This document shows positions 51,559-59,401 of a stretch of 64,000 nucleotides of DNA, piece by piece; position 1 is the first letter of the stretch, and each line of letters starts with the position of its first letter. A program made the position numbers and the translations under genes. Origin of the DNA: Mycolicibacterium hassiacum DSM 44199 (GTDB taxonomy: Bacteria; Actinomycetota; Actinomycetes; Mycobacteriales; Mycobacteriaceae); NCBI RefSeq assembly GCF_900603025.1, contig NZ_LR026975.1:5205098-5269097 (forward strand). Direction: 5' to 3'. The notes beneath the pieces are model-generated. The model ran no database searches. It was not told where the DNA came from and saw nothing but the letters and a program-made list of their open reading frames with translations.

Positions 51559-52658
51559 CCCTGCGCGCGCTGCTGAAACAGATCGTCGTCGCGGCGATCG
51601 CCGGTCTCGCGTGCGGCGGCTGCGCGGGCGGGCCGATCGACGGCAAGCCGATGACCGTCGTCGCGCTGTTCGACAGCGCCAGCGGGCTCTACGAGGGCAA
51701 CGCGGTCGCGATCCTCGGCATGCCGGTCGGCAAGGTCACCCGGATCGAACCGAGCGGCGCCGAGGTGCGGGTGACGATGCGCATCGACCCCGGCGTGCAG
51801 ATTCCCGCCGACGTTGCGGCCGTCACCGTGTCCACCTCGATCCTCACCGACCGGCACGTCGAGCTCACCCCGGTGTACCGCGGCGGCCCGACGCTCGCCG
51901 ACGGCGCGGTGCTGGGACTCGACCGCACCCGCACCCCGGTGGAGTTCGACCGGGTGCTGGCGATGATCGACGAGCTGGCGGTGCAACTCGGCGGCGACGG
52001 CAACGGGTCCGGGCCGGTGGCCGAGCTGCTGTCGGTGAGCGCGGCGCTGACCGAAGGCAGGGGCGGCGAGATCCGTTCGGCGCTCGGCGAACTGTCCAAG
52101 GCGCTGCGGATGAGCCAGGAGAACGGGGCCCCCACCGGGGATGCGATCACCGCGATCGTCACCAACCTGGACCGGCTGACCGCCGCGGCCGCGGAGAACG
52201 ACCGGACCATCCGCGAGGTGGGCTCCGCGGTGCGGCAGCTGTCGGCGGTGCTGGCGGCCGAGCGGCTGGGCAGTGGGTCCACCGGGGCGCAGATCAACCA
52301 GATCCTCTCCGCGACCGCCGATCTGCTCGAGGCCAACCGCGAGCATCTGAAACAGACCGCGACGGGCATGGAGTCGGTGACCAAGGCCATCGCCGACTAC
52401 CGGCGCGAGGTCGCCGAAACCCTCGATATCGCCCCGATGCTGCTCGACAACGTCTACAACATGATCGATCACGAGAAGGACGCCATCCGGGCGCATCCGC
52501 TGCTGGACAAGGTGGAGCTCAACGGGATGCTGACCAAGGAGTTCTGCAACCTGCTCGGCATGAAACAGCTGGGCTGCAGCACCGGAACCATCCAGGACTA
52601 CGGGCCGGACTTCGGCCTGACCGACATGCTCGAGGGATTGGCGGGACTGCACCGATGA
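51555..52658 (+). CDS. MCE family protein MceD, operon II
   Basis: The protein has 367 residues. The MCE domain reads ALFDSASGLYEGNAVAILGM then PVGKVTRIEPSGAEVRVTM, with VSTSILTDRHVELTPVYRGG and MKQLGCSTGTIQDYGPDFGL as MceD markers. Its N-terminus (TLRALLKQIVVAAIAGLACG then GCAGGPIDGKPM) is short and carries two Cys residues, unlike the Cys-free anchor of the operon I MceD. This could be a signal peptide with an atypical lipid attachment site rather than a plain anchor. Confidence 0.9.
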   Translation: MTLRALLKQIVVAAIAGLACGGCAGGPIDGKPMTVVALFDSASGLYEGNAVAILGMPVGKVTRIEPSGAEVRVTMRIDPGVQIPADVAAVTVSTSILTDRHVELTPVYRGGPTLADGAVLGLDRTRTPVEFDRVLAMIDELAVQLGGDGNGSGPVAELLSVSAALTEGRGGEIRSALGELSKALRMSQENGAPTGDAITAIVTNLDRLTAAAAENDRTIREVGSAVRQLSAVLAAERLGSGSTGAQINQILSATADLLEANREHLKQTATGMESVTKAIADYRREVAETLDIAPMLLDNVYNMIDHEKDAIRAHPLLDKVELNGMLTKEFCNLLGMKQLGCSTGTIQDYGPDFGLTDMLEGLAGLHR

Positions 52659-53950
52659 ACCAGCCCGGAAAGTCCAAAAAGCAGCCGGAACCGGTGCGCC
52701 GCCGGCCCCTGCGCGACAGACCCCTGCGCGCACTGGCCGCGCTCGGCATGGTCGGGGTGCTGACCGGCTGTTCGGTGGGTTTGGAGCAGCTGCCGCTGCC
52801 CGCACCGTCGGTCGGCACCGACACCTACCGGCTCACCGCCACCTTCGCCAACGCGCTGAACCTGCCCGCCAAGGCCAAGGTCCGGCTCTCCGGCGCCGAC
52901 GTCGGCGAGGTGGAGTCGATGACCGCCCGCGACTACACCGCGGTGGTCACCATGCGGATCGCCGCCGGTGTGCAGATCCCCGCCGGCACCCGGGCCGAAC
53001 TACGTTCGGCCACCCCGCTGGGCGACGTGTTCGTGGCACTGACCCCGCCGCCCGCCGGGTCCGGGCCGCTGACCCCGCTGCCGCCGGGCGCCGAACTGCC
53101 CGCCGATTCCACCGCCTCCGCGGCCACCGTGGAGGATGTGCTGTCCACCGCGGCGCTGCTGGTCAACGGGGGAGCGATCCGCAACCTGACCCGCATCGTC
53201 AACGGTATGGGCCGGGTGGTCGGCGGGAAGGGGGAGGACCTCAACCGGTTCGTCGACGACTCCACCCGGCTGGTCCGCAGCCTGTCGGCGCGCTCGGAGG
53301 CGATCAAGGCCGCGCTGACCCGGACCGGGGATCTGGCCGCACTGCTGGCCGAGCGGCAGCGCTCGATCGACGCCGCGCTGGCGGCCGCGGCCCCGGCGTT
53401 GGGAGCCGTCGGCGACAACACCGACCGGATCGTCGAGCTCAGCGCGCAGCTGAACCGAATCGCGCTGCAACTGGCCAAACTTCCGTCGGTGCGCGGTGAG
53501 GAGTCGCGCAGCATGCTGGCCGACATCAACACCATCTCCCACGGCCTCAACGAGGCGTCCCTGGCGCCGGGGGCATCGCTGCACAACTTCAACCGGATGT
53601 TCGGCCCGATCCTCAAAACCACCAACTCGACCGCGGCTAACGTCGAGATCGACCTCGCCGACCTGGCCGTCGGTGCGTTCGCCGACCCGTACCATCCCGC
53701 CGATCCGGGCAGCCGCGGCATGCCGACCCGGGAGGACTTCCGCAACCTGGTCGGCAGCATCTCCTACGAGCTGCTCATGGTGCGCAACAAGTTCTGGGGC
53801 CCGCCCACCCCGCCGCCGGGTAATGTGCCGCCGCCCAACCTGATCGGGCCCGCACCCGACAAACTGACACCCGCCCCGCCGCCGCCCGGGCTCAAGCCGC
53901 CGCCGCCCACCGCGCCGCCGGGCGCGTCGCTGGAGGAACCGCCGCGATGA
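52655..53950 (+). CDS. Mce lipoprotein MceE (LprK-like), operon II
   Basis: This 431-residue lipoprotein has a basic start, then ALAALGMVGVLTGCSVGLEQ with a good lipobox (LTGC). The MCE domain reads ATFANALNLPAKAKVRLSGA then DVGEVESMTARDYTAVVTM. ELRSATPLGDVFVALTPPPA is intact at the point where the operon I copy is frameshifted. The C-terminus is Pro-rich. MceE anchors the tunnel at one end through its lipid. It overlaps mceD and mceF by four bases each. Confidence 0.92.
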   Translation: MNQPGKSKKQPEPVRRRPLRDRPLRALAALGMVGVLTGCSVGLEQLPLPAPSVGTDTYRLTATFANALNLPAKAKVRLSGADVGEVESMTARDYTAVVTMRIAAGVQIPAGTRAELRSATPLGDVFVALTPPPAGSGPLTPLPPGAELPADSTASAATVEDVLSTAALLVNGGAIRNLTRIVNGMGRVVGGKGEDLNRFVDDSTRLVRSLSARSEAIKAALTRTGDLAALLAERQRSIDAALAAAAPALGAVGDNTDRIVELSAQLNRIALQLAKLPSVRGEESRSMLADINTISHGLNEASLAPGASLHNFNRMFGPILKTTNSTAANVEIDLADLAVGAFADPYHPADPGSRGMPTREDFRNLVGSISYELLMVRNKFWGPPTPPPGNVPPPNLIGPAPDKLTPAPPPPGLKPPPPTAPPGASLEEPPR

Positions 53951-55197
53951 GGTGGTTGGTGAGCGCGGTGCGGTGGGCCCGGGAGCGGCGGCTGGGCCTG
54001 TCGGCCGCCGCGATCGCGGTGATGTTCGTGGTCGGGGTGGTCTACCTGCTGTTCGGCACGCTGCGGATCAACCCGGTCGCGCGGGACACCATCGTGCGGG
54101 TCCACCTCGACGAGACCGGCGGCCTGCTGCCGGATCAGGATGTGACGCTGCGCGGGGTTCCGGTGGGCCGGGTGCGCTCGATCGAGCTGACCGAGTCCGG
54201 CGCGGTGGCGATCGCGGCGATCCGTCCCGGGGTGCGCATCCCGGCCGACGCCGAGGCCCGGGTGTCGGCACTGTCGCCGGCCGGCGAGCAGTACCTGGAT
54301 TTCCGCGCCGACCACAACGACGGGCCCTACCTCGCCGGCGGGGACGAGATCGACAGCAGCCGCACCAGGATCCCGGTCAGCCTCGCCAAACTGCTCGGCG
54401 ACCTGGACGGGACGCTCGAGCAGGTCGACACCGCGCAGCTGTCGGCGGTGCTCGACGAGCTGCGGGTCGGCCCGGAGGGCCCGGAGAAGCTCGCCGCGAT
54501 CCTCGACGGCGGGGCGTTTCTGCTCTCGACGCTGGACTCGGTGCTGCCGCAGACCGTCCGGCTGCTCCGCAACAGCAAGGTGGTGCTCGGGTCGGTGCGC
54601 GACGTCAGCCCCGGATTAGCTTCCACCGCAACTGATCTGGCGACCATCATGAACGGCGCCGAGCAGATGACCGGCGGGTACGCCACGCTGCTGGACCGCG
54701 CTCCGGAGGTGTACTCCGGAATCGACGCGCTGATCGCCGACAACTCGCCGACCATGGTGGCGCTGCTCGGCAACCTCACCACGGTGTCGCAGATGATCCA
54801 CAAGCGGGTGCCGGCACTCGAGGAGTTCTTCTTCCCGCAGTACCGCGGCTCGGCGCTCGACGCGGTCGCCAGCACCTTCCGTGACGGCGGGGTCTGGGGC
54901 GCGGTGAGCCTGTACTCCCGCTACGGCTGCGACTACAACCTGCCGCAGGCCCCGCCGACGCTGACCGATTTTCCCGAGCCCTACCTGTACACCTACTGCC
55001 CGAACCCCGACCCGAAGTATCTGGTGCGCGGGGCCCGCAACGCACCACACCCGCCCGGGGAGGAAGGTCTGGCGGGCCCGCCGCCGGGGGCACACCCGCT
55101 GCAGCGCTCCGATCCGACGCCGGTCGGGCGCTACACCATCCCCACCCCGTTCGGCGGCCCGATCCTGCCGCTGCCCCCGCCGCCGAGCGGCCCGTGA
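53947..55197 (+). CDS. MCE family protein MceF, operon II
   Basis: The 416-residue subunit has a membrane anchor (AAAIAVMFVVGVVYLLFGTL) and MCE domain VRVHLDETGGLLPDQDVTLR then GVPVGRVRSIELTESGAVA. After LIADNSPTMVALLGNLTTVS it continues with about 120 residues (RVPALEEFFFPQYRGSALDA, then the Cys-containing SRYGCDYNLPQ and YLYTYCPNPD) that are missing from the operon I copy. It is the last tunnel subunit and is followed after 21 bp by mas. Confidence 0.9.
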   Translation: MRWLVSAVRWARERRLGLSAAAIAVMFVVGVVYLLFGTLRINPVARDTIVRVHLDETGGLLPDQDVTLRGVPVGRVRSIELTESGAVAIAAIRPGVRIPADAEARVSALSPAGEQYLDFRADHNDGPYLAGGDEIDSSRTRIPVSLAKLLGDLDGTLEQVDTAQLSAVLDELRVGPEGPEKLAAILDGGAFLLSTLDSVLPQTVRLLRNSKVVLGSVRDVSPGLASTATDLATIMNGAEQMTGGYATLLDRAPEVYSGIDALIADNSPTMVALLGNLTTVSQMIHKRVPALEEFFFPQYRGSALDAVASTFRDGGVWGAVSLYSRYGCDYNLPQAPPTLTDFPEPYLYTYCPNPDPKYLVRGARNAPHPPGEEGLAGPPPGAHPLQRSDPTPVGRYTIPTPFGGPILPLPPPPSGP

Positions 55198-55218
55198 GCA
55201 GAGAGGAAGTCGACGACG

Positions 55219-55800
55219 ATGACCAGCTGTGAACTCGCCCAGGACCCCGACACCGCGCCCGGCACCGTGGATCGCGACGAACCCGCGCCCGACGCCGTGC
55301 CGCGGCGGTCCCGGCGGTGGCCCGGCCGGCGCGCGGTGGGACTGGCGGCGGGCGCGGTGGTGACGGCGGGACTGATCGCCACCATTACGGTGCTGGCCAG
55401 TGACCTGTACGAGCGGCGCGCCGTGGAGCACGCCGAACAGCAGGCGCTCGCCGCCGCCCAGCAGTACGCGGCGATCCTCACCAGCGTGGACAGCGCCCAC
55501 CTCGACGAGAACTTCGAGGCCGTACTCGACGGTGCCACCGGCGAATTCAAGAAGATGTACAGCGAGTCGAGCAACCACCTCAAGCAGTTGCTCATCGACA
55601 ACGACGCCAAGGCGGACGGCAAGGTCGTCGCCGCCGGTATCAAGTCGGCGAGCCGGGACCGGGTGGAGGTGATGCTGTTCGTCGATCAGGAGGTCAGCAA
55701 CAAACACCTCCCCGAACCGCGATTGGACCGCAGCCGGATCATCATGACCATGAACAAGGTCGACGGCCGTTGGCTGGCCGGCGACGTGGTGGTGCCGTGA
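55219..55800 (+). CDS. Mce-associated membrane protein (mas)
   Basis: This 193-residue protein has an acidic cytosolic start, a membrane helix at about residues 37-59 (AVGLAAGAVVTAGLIATITV) and an extracytoplasmic NTF2-like domain: LTSVDSAHLDENFEAVLDGA, TGEFKKMYSESSNHLKQLLI and TMNKVDGRWLAGDVVVP. Mas proteins accompany mce operons and are thought to stabilise the complex. It supplies the intact reference for the truncated relic at 23456-23791. Its TGA overlaps the GTG of the next gene. Confidence 0.88.
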   Translation: MTSCELAQDPDTAPGTVDRDEPAPDAVPRRSRRWPGRRAVGLAAGAVVTAGLIATITVLASDLYERRAVEHAEQQALAAAQQYAAILTSVDSAHLDENFEAVLDGATGEFKKMYSESSNHLKQLLIDNDAKADGKVVAAGIKSASRDRVEVMLFVDQEVSNKHLPEPRLDRSRIIMTMNKVDGRWLAGDVVVP

Positions 55801-56543
55801 TCCGGCCCGCCGCCCTGCTGACCGGGCTGGTGCTGGTCGCGGCGACCGTCTCCGGGACGCTCCCGGTGCCCGGCCTGCTGACCACCGCCGCCGCCGACCC
55901 GGTGTCCAACGGCGTCACCTACACCGTCGTTCCCGACGTGCGCGCCGGGGTGGCGCCGAACGGCCTGGGGGACTGGGTGGTCGAGTACGAGAAGCTCGCC
56001 GGCGGGGATCCCGCGATCACCGATGCGATCAACCGGATCCTCGACGACGAGGCCAACGGCCAGGTGTGGCTCTACGCCGCCACCGCGAGCAAGACCTCAC
56101 CGTGGACGTTCCGCACCCGGGGTCGGCTGCAGTTCCGGCCGCTCACCATCGCCGAGCTGTGGCAGGGGCAGTACAACGCGACCGAATTGCCCAACATGCC
56201 GGTCGACACCGTCGCCACCCGGGTGTTCGGTGCGCGCAGCGGCGCCCAGATCGTCTGGAAGAACCTGTTCGTCGACGAGCAGGCGGGTCTGAAACGGCTG
56301 GGCGAGTTGACCAAACAGACCCTGCCGCAGGCGTATCCGACCCCGCCGCTGGGCGGATGGGGTGAGTACTACACGGGCTGGGCCCCGGTGGAGCGCAACT
56401 TCCGGTTCTGGATCCCCGTCGACGGCGGCATCCAGCTGTTCTTCCCGGAAGGGCAGTTCGGCCGCGAGGTGCGCACGATCACCATCCCGTGGTCGGCGCT
56501 GCGCGATCTGGTCGCGCCGGATTTCCAGCCGATCACCAGTTGA
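55797..56543 (+). CDS. Secreted RsiV/DUF3298-like Mce-associated protein
   Basis: The GTG at 55797 overlaps the mas stop and gives 248 residues with a signal peptide (LLTGLVLVAATVSGTLPVPG). The body has YTVVPDVRAGVAPNGLGDWV, IVWKNLFVDEQAGLKRLGEL and FWIPVDGGIQLFFPEGQFGR, the DUF3298-type beta-rich fold. It occupies the same place as the gene at 23809 in operon I, though identity looks low. Coupling to mas supports a role in Mce function. Its 3' end overlaps the convergent DUF2599 gene by 11 bases. Confidence 0.8.
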   Translation: MIRPAALLTGLVLVAATVSGTLPVPGLLTTAAADPVSNGVTYTVVPDVRAGVAPNGLGDWVVEYEKLAGGDPAITDAINRILDDEANGQVWLYAATASKTSPWTFRTRGRLQFRPLTIAELWQGQYNATELPNMPVDTVATRVFGARSGAQIVWKNLFVDEQAGLKRLGELTKQTLPQAYPTPPLGGWGEYYTGWAPVERNFRFWIPVDGGIQLFFPEGQFGREVRTITIPWSALRDLVAPDFQPITS

Positions 56544-57039
56544 GCACGTCGTCGGGGCCACCCGGATTGCATCCGGAGTTCTGCATGATGATGCTCGACA
56601 CCACCGGCCGCCACGGCTCCAGGTTCCAGGTGCCCACCTTGCCCGGGTTGGTGAACGTCGACAGCTGCCAGTAGCAGAAGAACTGGTTCTGCATGGACAG
56701 CGTGTTGGCCTCCGGGGCGTGCTCGAGCAGTTCGGCCCATGCGTCGTAGCTCTGGGCGCCGTTGGTGAAGATCCCCGACGCCGCCCACCCCCACGCGGTC
56801 GGATAGACGCGCAGCGTCGCGCGATCGCCGTGGTACACCCACTCGGTGCGTTCGATGTAGTTCGGTGCATCCGGTGGCCGCGGCGGATACGGCGACGGCG
56901 GCGGCACGACGGGGTCGACCGGTTCGGCCCGCACGGGGGCCGCGAGCGGACCACCGGCCACCCCGGACAGCACCGCGACCAGCGCCCAGGCCGCGATCCG
57001 ACCGGCCCCTAACCGACCGGCCCCTAACCGACCGGCCAT
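56533..57039 (-). CDS. Secreted DUF2599-like protein
   Basis: The ATG at 57039 gives 168 residues. The signal peptide region is preceded by a repeated GAGRL stretch from a 15-bp tandem repeat. The mature protein reads PNYIERTEWVYHGDRATLRV, YPTAWGWAASGIFTNGAQSY then DAWAELLEHAPEANTLSMQN and ends NSGCNPGGPDDVLNW, typical of DUF2599 (Cys pair in FFCYWQL and SGCNPG). Such secreted proteins are common in mycobacteria and of unknown function. The start overlaps the end of the upstream ALDH gene by 16 bases. Confidence 0.8.
   Translation of the reverse strand: MAGRLGAGRLGAGRIAAWALVAVLSGVAGGPLAAPVRAEPVDPVVPPPSPYPPRPPDAPNYIERTEWVYHGDRATLRVYPTAWGWAASGIFTNGAQSYDAWAELLEHAPEANTLSMQNQFFCYWQLSTFTNPGKVGTWNLEPWRPVVSSIIMQNSGCNPGGPDDVLNW
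56993..57037. repeat. 15-bp tandem repeat, 2.6 copies, over the ALDH stop codon
   Basis: On the minus strand GGCCGGTCGGTTAGG occurs at 57037-57023 and 57022-57008, and its first nine bases occur again from 57007. The first copy contains the ALDH stop codon TAG (57026-57024). The same array encodes the GAGRL repeat at the start of the DUF2599 protein. Confidence 0.85.
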
Positions 57040-58496
57040 TGCAGCGCCTTGTGCTGCAGGTACTCCGACAACCCGAACTCGCCGAACTCCCGGCCGATCC
57101 CGCTGTGTTTGTAACCGCCGAACGGGGCCGCCGGATTCAGCCCGCCGCCACCGCCGTTGATCACCACCATGCCGGTGCGCAGCCGGCGCGCCACCGCCGC
57201 CGCGCGCAAGGGGTCCTTCGACCACACCCCGCCGGCCAGGCCGTAGCGGCTGTCGTTGGCGATCCGCACCGCCTCGTCGTCGTCGCGGAACGGGATCACC
57301 ACCGCCACCGGACCGAACACCTCCTCCTGGGCGATCCGCATCTTGTTGTCCACGCCGGTGAAAAGCGTCGGCTCGATGAAGAACCCGCGTTCCAGGTGCG
57401 CCGGACGTTTACCGCCGTAGGCCAGCTGGGCACCCTCGTCCAGCGCGGCGTTGATCAGCGACTCCACCCGCTGACGCTGCACCTCCCGGATCAGCGGGCC
57501 CATCATGGTCGCCGGGTCGGACGGATCGCCGACGGTGATGAAGCCGAGCGTGCCGGTGACGCGGGCGACCAGTTCGTCGTGCAGCGACTCGTGCACCAGG
57601 ATGCGGGTCTGCAGCGCACAGCCCTGACCGGCGTGGGTGATGAAACCGCCCAGCACGCTTTCCATCGCCCGGTCCAGGTCGGTGTCGTCGAGCAGGATGT
57701 TGGCCGACTTGCCGCCGAGTTCGAGCACCACCTTCTTGATGCTCTCCGCGCCCTGCGCATACACCTTGCGGCCCACGGTGTCCGAGCCGGTGAAGCTGAC
57801 GATGTCCACCCCGGGATGGCGGGTCAGCGTCTCACCGGCGTCCACGTCGCCGGTGACGATGTTCAGCACACCCGGTGGCAGCCCGACGGTCTCGGCGATC
57901 TCGCCGAGCACCAGCGCCTCCAGCGGGGTGTACGGCGAGCACTTCAGCACCACCGTGCACCCGGCGGCCAGCGCCGGGCCGACCTTGGCGAGGTTGAGCA
58001 GGAACGGGAAGTTGAACGCGGTGATCAGCGCGGCCACCCCGTACGGTTCGCGCACCACGATGCCCTGGCCGATGCCGTTGCCGTAGATCGGCGGGGTCGG
58101 CTGCTCGAACGGGAACTGCGGCAGCACCCGGTGCACCAGGTCGTGGAAGTGATCGATCGGCGTGCCCACCTGGAGGAACTCCGCCAGCATCCGGGTCGAG
58201 CCCGCCTCGGTGATGTTGAGCTCGACCAATTCGGCTCGGCGGCGGGACAATTCGTCGGCGAACGCGGCGAGGATCTTGCCGCGCTCGGCCGGGCTCATCG
58301 ACGGCCACGGCCCCTCGTCGAACGCGCGGCGGGCCGCGCTCACCGCCGCCTCGACATCGGCCGGGGTGGCTTGCGGCACCTCGGCGATGACCTCCTCGGT
58401 CGCCGGGTTGAGCACCTGCAGGCGCTGATCACCGGCGCCGTCGGTCCAGGTACCGTTGATGAACAACTTCTTCGTCGCCACTGCGGTCACCGCCAT
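57024..58496 (-). CDS. Aldehyde dehydrogenase
   Basis: This 490-residue NAD(P)-dependent enzyme oxidises aldehydes to acids. Key residues are visible: AFNFPFLLNLAKVGPALAAG with the catalytic Asn, KCSPYTPLEALVL, FTGSDTVGRKVYAQ, the general base Glu in VVLELGGKSANILLDD, the catalytic Cys in HAGQGCALQTRILVHESLHD and QEEVFGPVAVVIPFRDDDEA. The C-terminus has PFGGYKHSGIGREFGEFG. It is divergent from the GntR regulator, which probably controls it. The substrate is unknown; context suggests an intermediate of lipid or terpenoid breakdown. Confidence 0.93.
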   Translation of the reverse strand: MAVTAVATKKLFINGTWTDGAGDQRLQVLNPATEEVIAEVPQATPADVEAAVSAARRAFDEGPWPSMSPAERGKILAAFADELSRRRAELVELNITEAGSTRMLAEFLQVGTPIDHFHDLVHRVLPQFPFEQPTPPIYGNGIGQGIVVREPYGVAALITAFNFPFLLNLAKVGPALAAGCTVVLKCSPYTPLEALVLGEIAETVGLPPGVLNIVTGDVDAGETLTRHPGVDIVSFTGSDTVGRKVYAQGAESIKKVVLELGGKSANILLDDTDLDRAMESVLGGFITHAGQGCALQTRILVHESLHDELVARVTGTLGFITVGDPSDPATMMGPLIREVQRQRVESLINAALDEGAQLAYGGKRPAHLERGFFIEPTLFTGVDNKMRIAQEEVFGPVAVVIPFRDDDEAVRIANDSRYGLAGGVWSKDPLRAAAVARRLRTGMVVINGGGGGLNPAAPFGGYKHSGIGREFGEFGLSEYLQHKALQWPVG

Positions 58497-58518
58497 CGAA
58501 ATCCTCCTGCCGATCGGG

Positions 58519-58538
58519 AATGAGTAAAATCAGTTAGG
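58519..58538. promoter_or_regulatory. Candidate GntR operator between ALDH and GntR genes
   Basis: AATGAGTAAAATCAGTTAGG lies in the 101-bp divergent gap. Its reverse complement shares CCTAACT and TACT-N-ATT with the element at 61730-61753 (spacing differs by one base) and TACT-N-ATT with the FadE promoter. Binding by the adjacent GntR protein is inferred. Confidence 0.4.
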
Positions 58539-58597
58539 TAGTTCAGCCACGGTGGGTTCGGTGCGCCGAGCGCGGACCGGTGAGGGCGGGTGGTCAG

Positions 58598-59392
58598 ATG
58601 GATCCGGCGGGTCGGCTCAACGGTGCGGCCAAACCGGTTCGGGCGCCGAAGACGGCCGAACTGATCGCCGATCAACTGCGCGCCAGCATCGTTCGCGGTG
58701 TGCTCAAGCAGGGTGACGCGCTGCCCACCGAGGTGGAGCTGGTCAAACAGTTCGGGGTGTCGCGGCCCACCCTGCGGGAGGCGTTCCGCATCCTGGAGAG
58801 CGAGTCGCTGATCTCGGTGCGCCGCGGCTCGCGGGGCGGGGTGCTGGTGTGCGCCCCGGAAACCACGGTCGCCGCGAGGAATTTCGGCCTTCTGCTGCAG
58901 ATGTCGGGCACCACGCTCACCGACCTGTACGAGGCGCGCAAGGTGTTCGAGCCGGCGGCGGCGCAGATGCTGGCCCGCCGGGCGACCGATGAGGACATCG
59001 CCGAGCTGAAGGCCGCCGCCGACGCGCTGGCCGCGCTGGTGAACGAGGGGGCGGCGGGCGCCGACCTCGGGGAGTGGACGGCCGCGGTCTTCCGCTTCCA
59101 CGACCTGATCATGGAGCGGGCCGGAAACAACACGCTGCGGCTGTTCAACGCGGTGCTGCGGGAGGTGGTGACCCGGCACATGGCCCGGGTGATGCGCACC
59201 GCCACCGACAACGAGAAGATCGAGAAACAGTTCAAGCAGACGCTGCGGGCATTCCGCAAGTTCATCACGCTGGTCGAGGCCCATGACGACGTCGCCGCCC
59301 GGGACCACTGGGCGGCCCACATGGAGCGCGCCGGCCGGCGCATGCTGTGGGGCGACCTCGCCAAGGAGACCGTGATCGACCTGTACGTGTGA
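58598..59392 (+). CDS. FadR-subfamily GntR transcriptional regulator
   Basis: The 264-residue regulator has a winged HTH (TAELIADQLRASIVRGVLKQ then GDALPTEVELVKQFGVSRPT, LREAFRILESESLISVRRGS) and an FCD effector domain (YEARKVFEPAAAQMLARRAT, FRFHDLIMERAGNNTLRLFN, EAHDDVAARDHWAAHMERAG). FCD members bind carboxylates or acyl-CoA-like ligands. The ATG at 58598 is used; a GTG at 58580 is also in frame. It is divergent from the ALDH gene and central to the lipid island, so it is the best candidate regulator of that set. Confidence 0.9.
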   Translation: MDPAGRLNGAAKPVRAPKTAELIADQLRASIVRGVLKQGDALPTEVELVKQFGVSRPTLREAFRILESESLISVRRGSRGGVLVCAPETTVAARNFGLLLQMSGTTLTDLYEARKVFEPAAAQMLARRATDEDIAELKAAADALAALVNEGAAGADLGEWTAAVFRFHDLIMERAGNNTLRLFNAVLREVVTRHMARVMRTATDNEKIEKQFKQTLRAFRKFITLVEAHDDVAARDHWAAHMERAGRRMLWGDLAKETVIDLYV

Positions 59393-59401
59393 GCGCATGG
59401 C

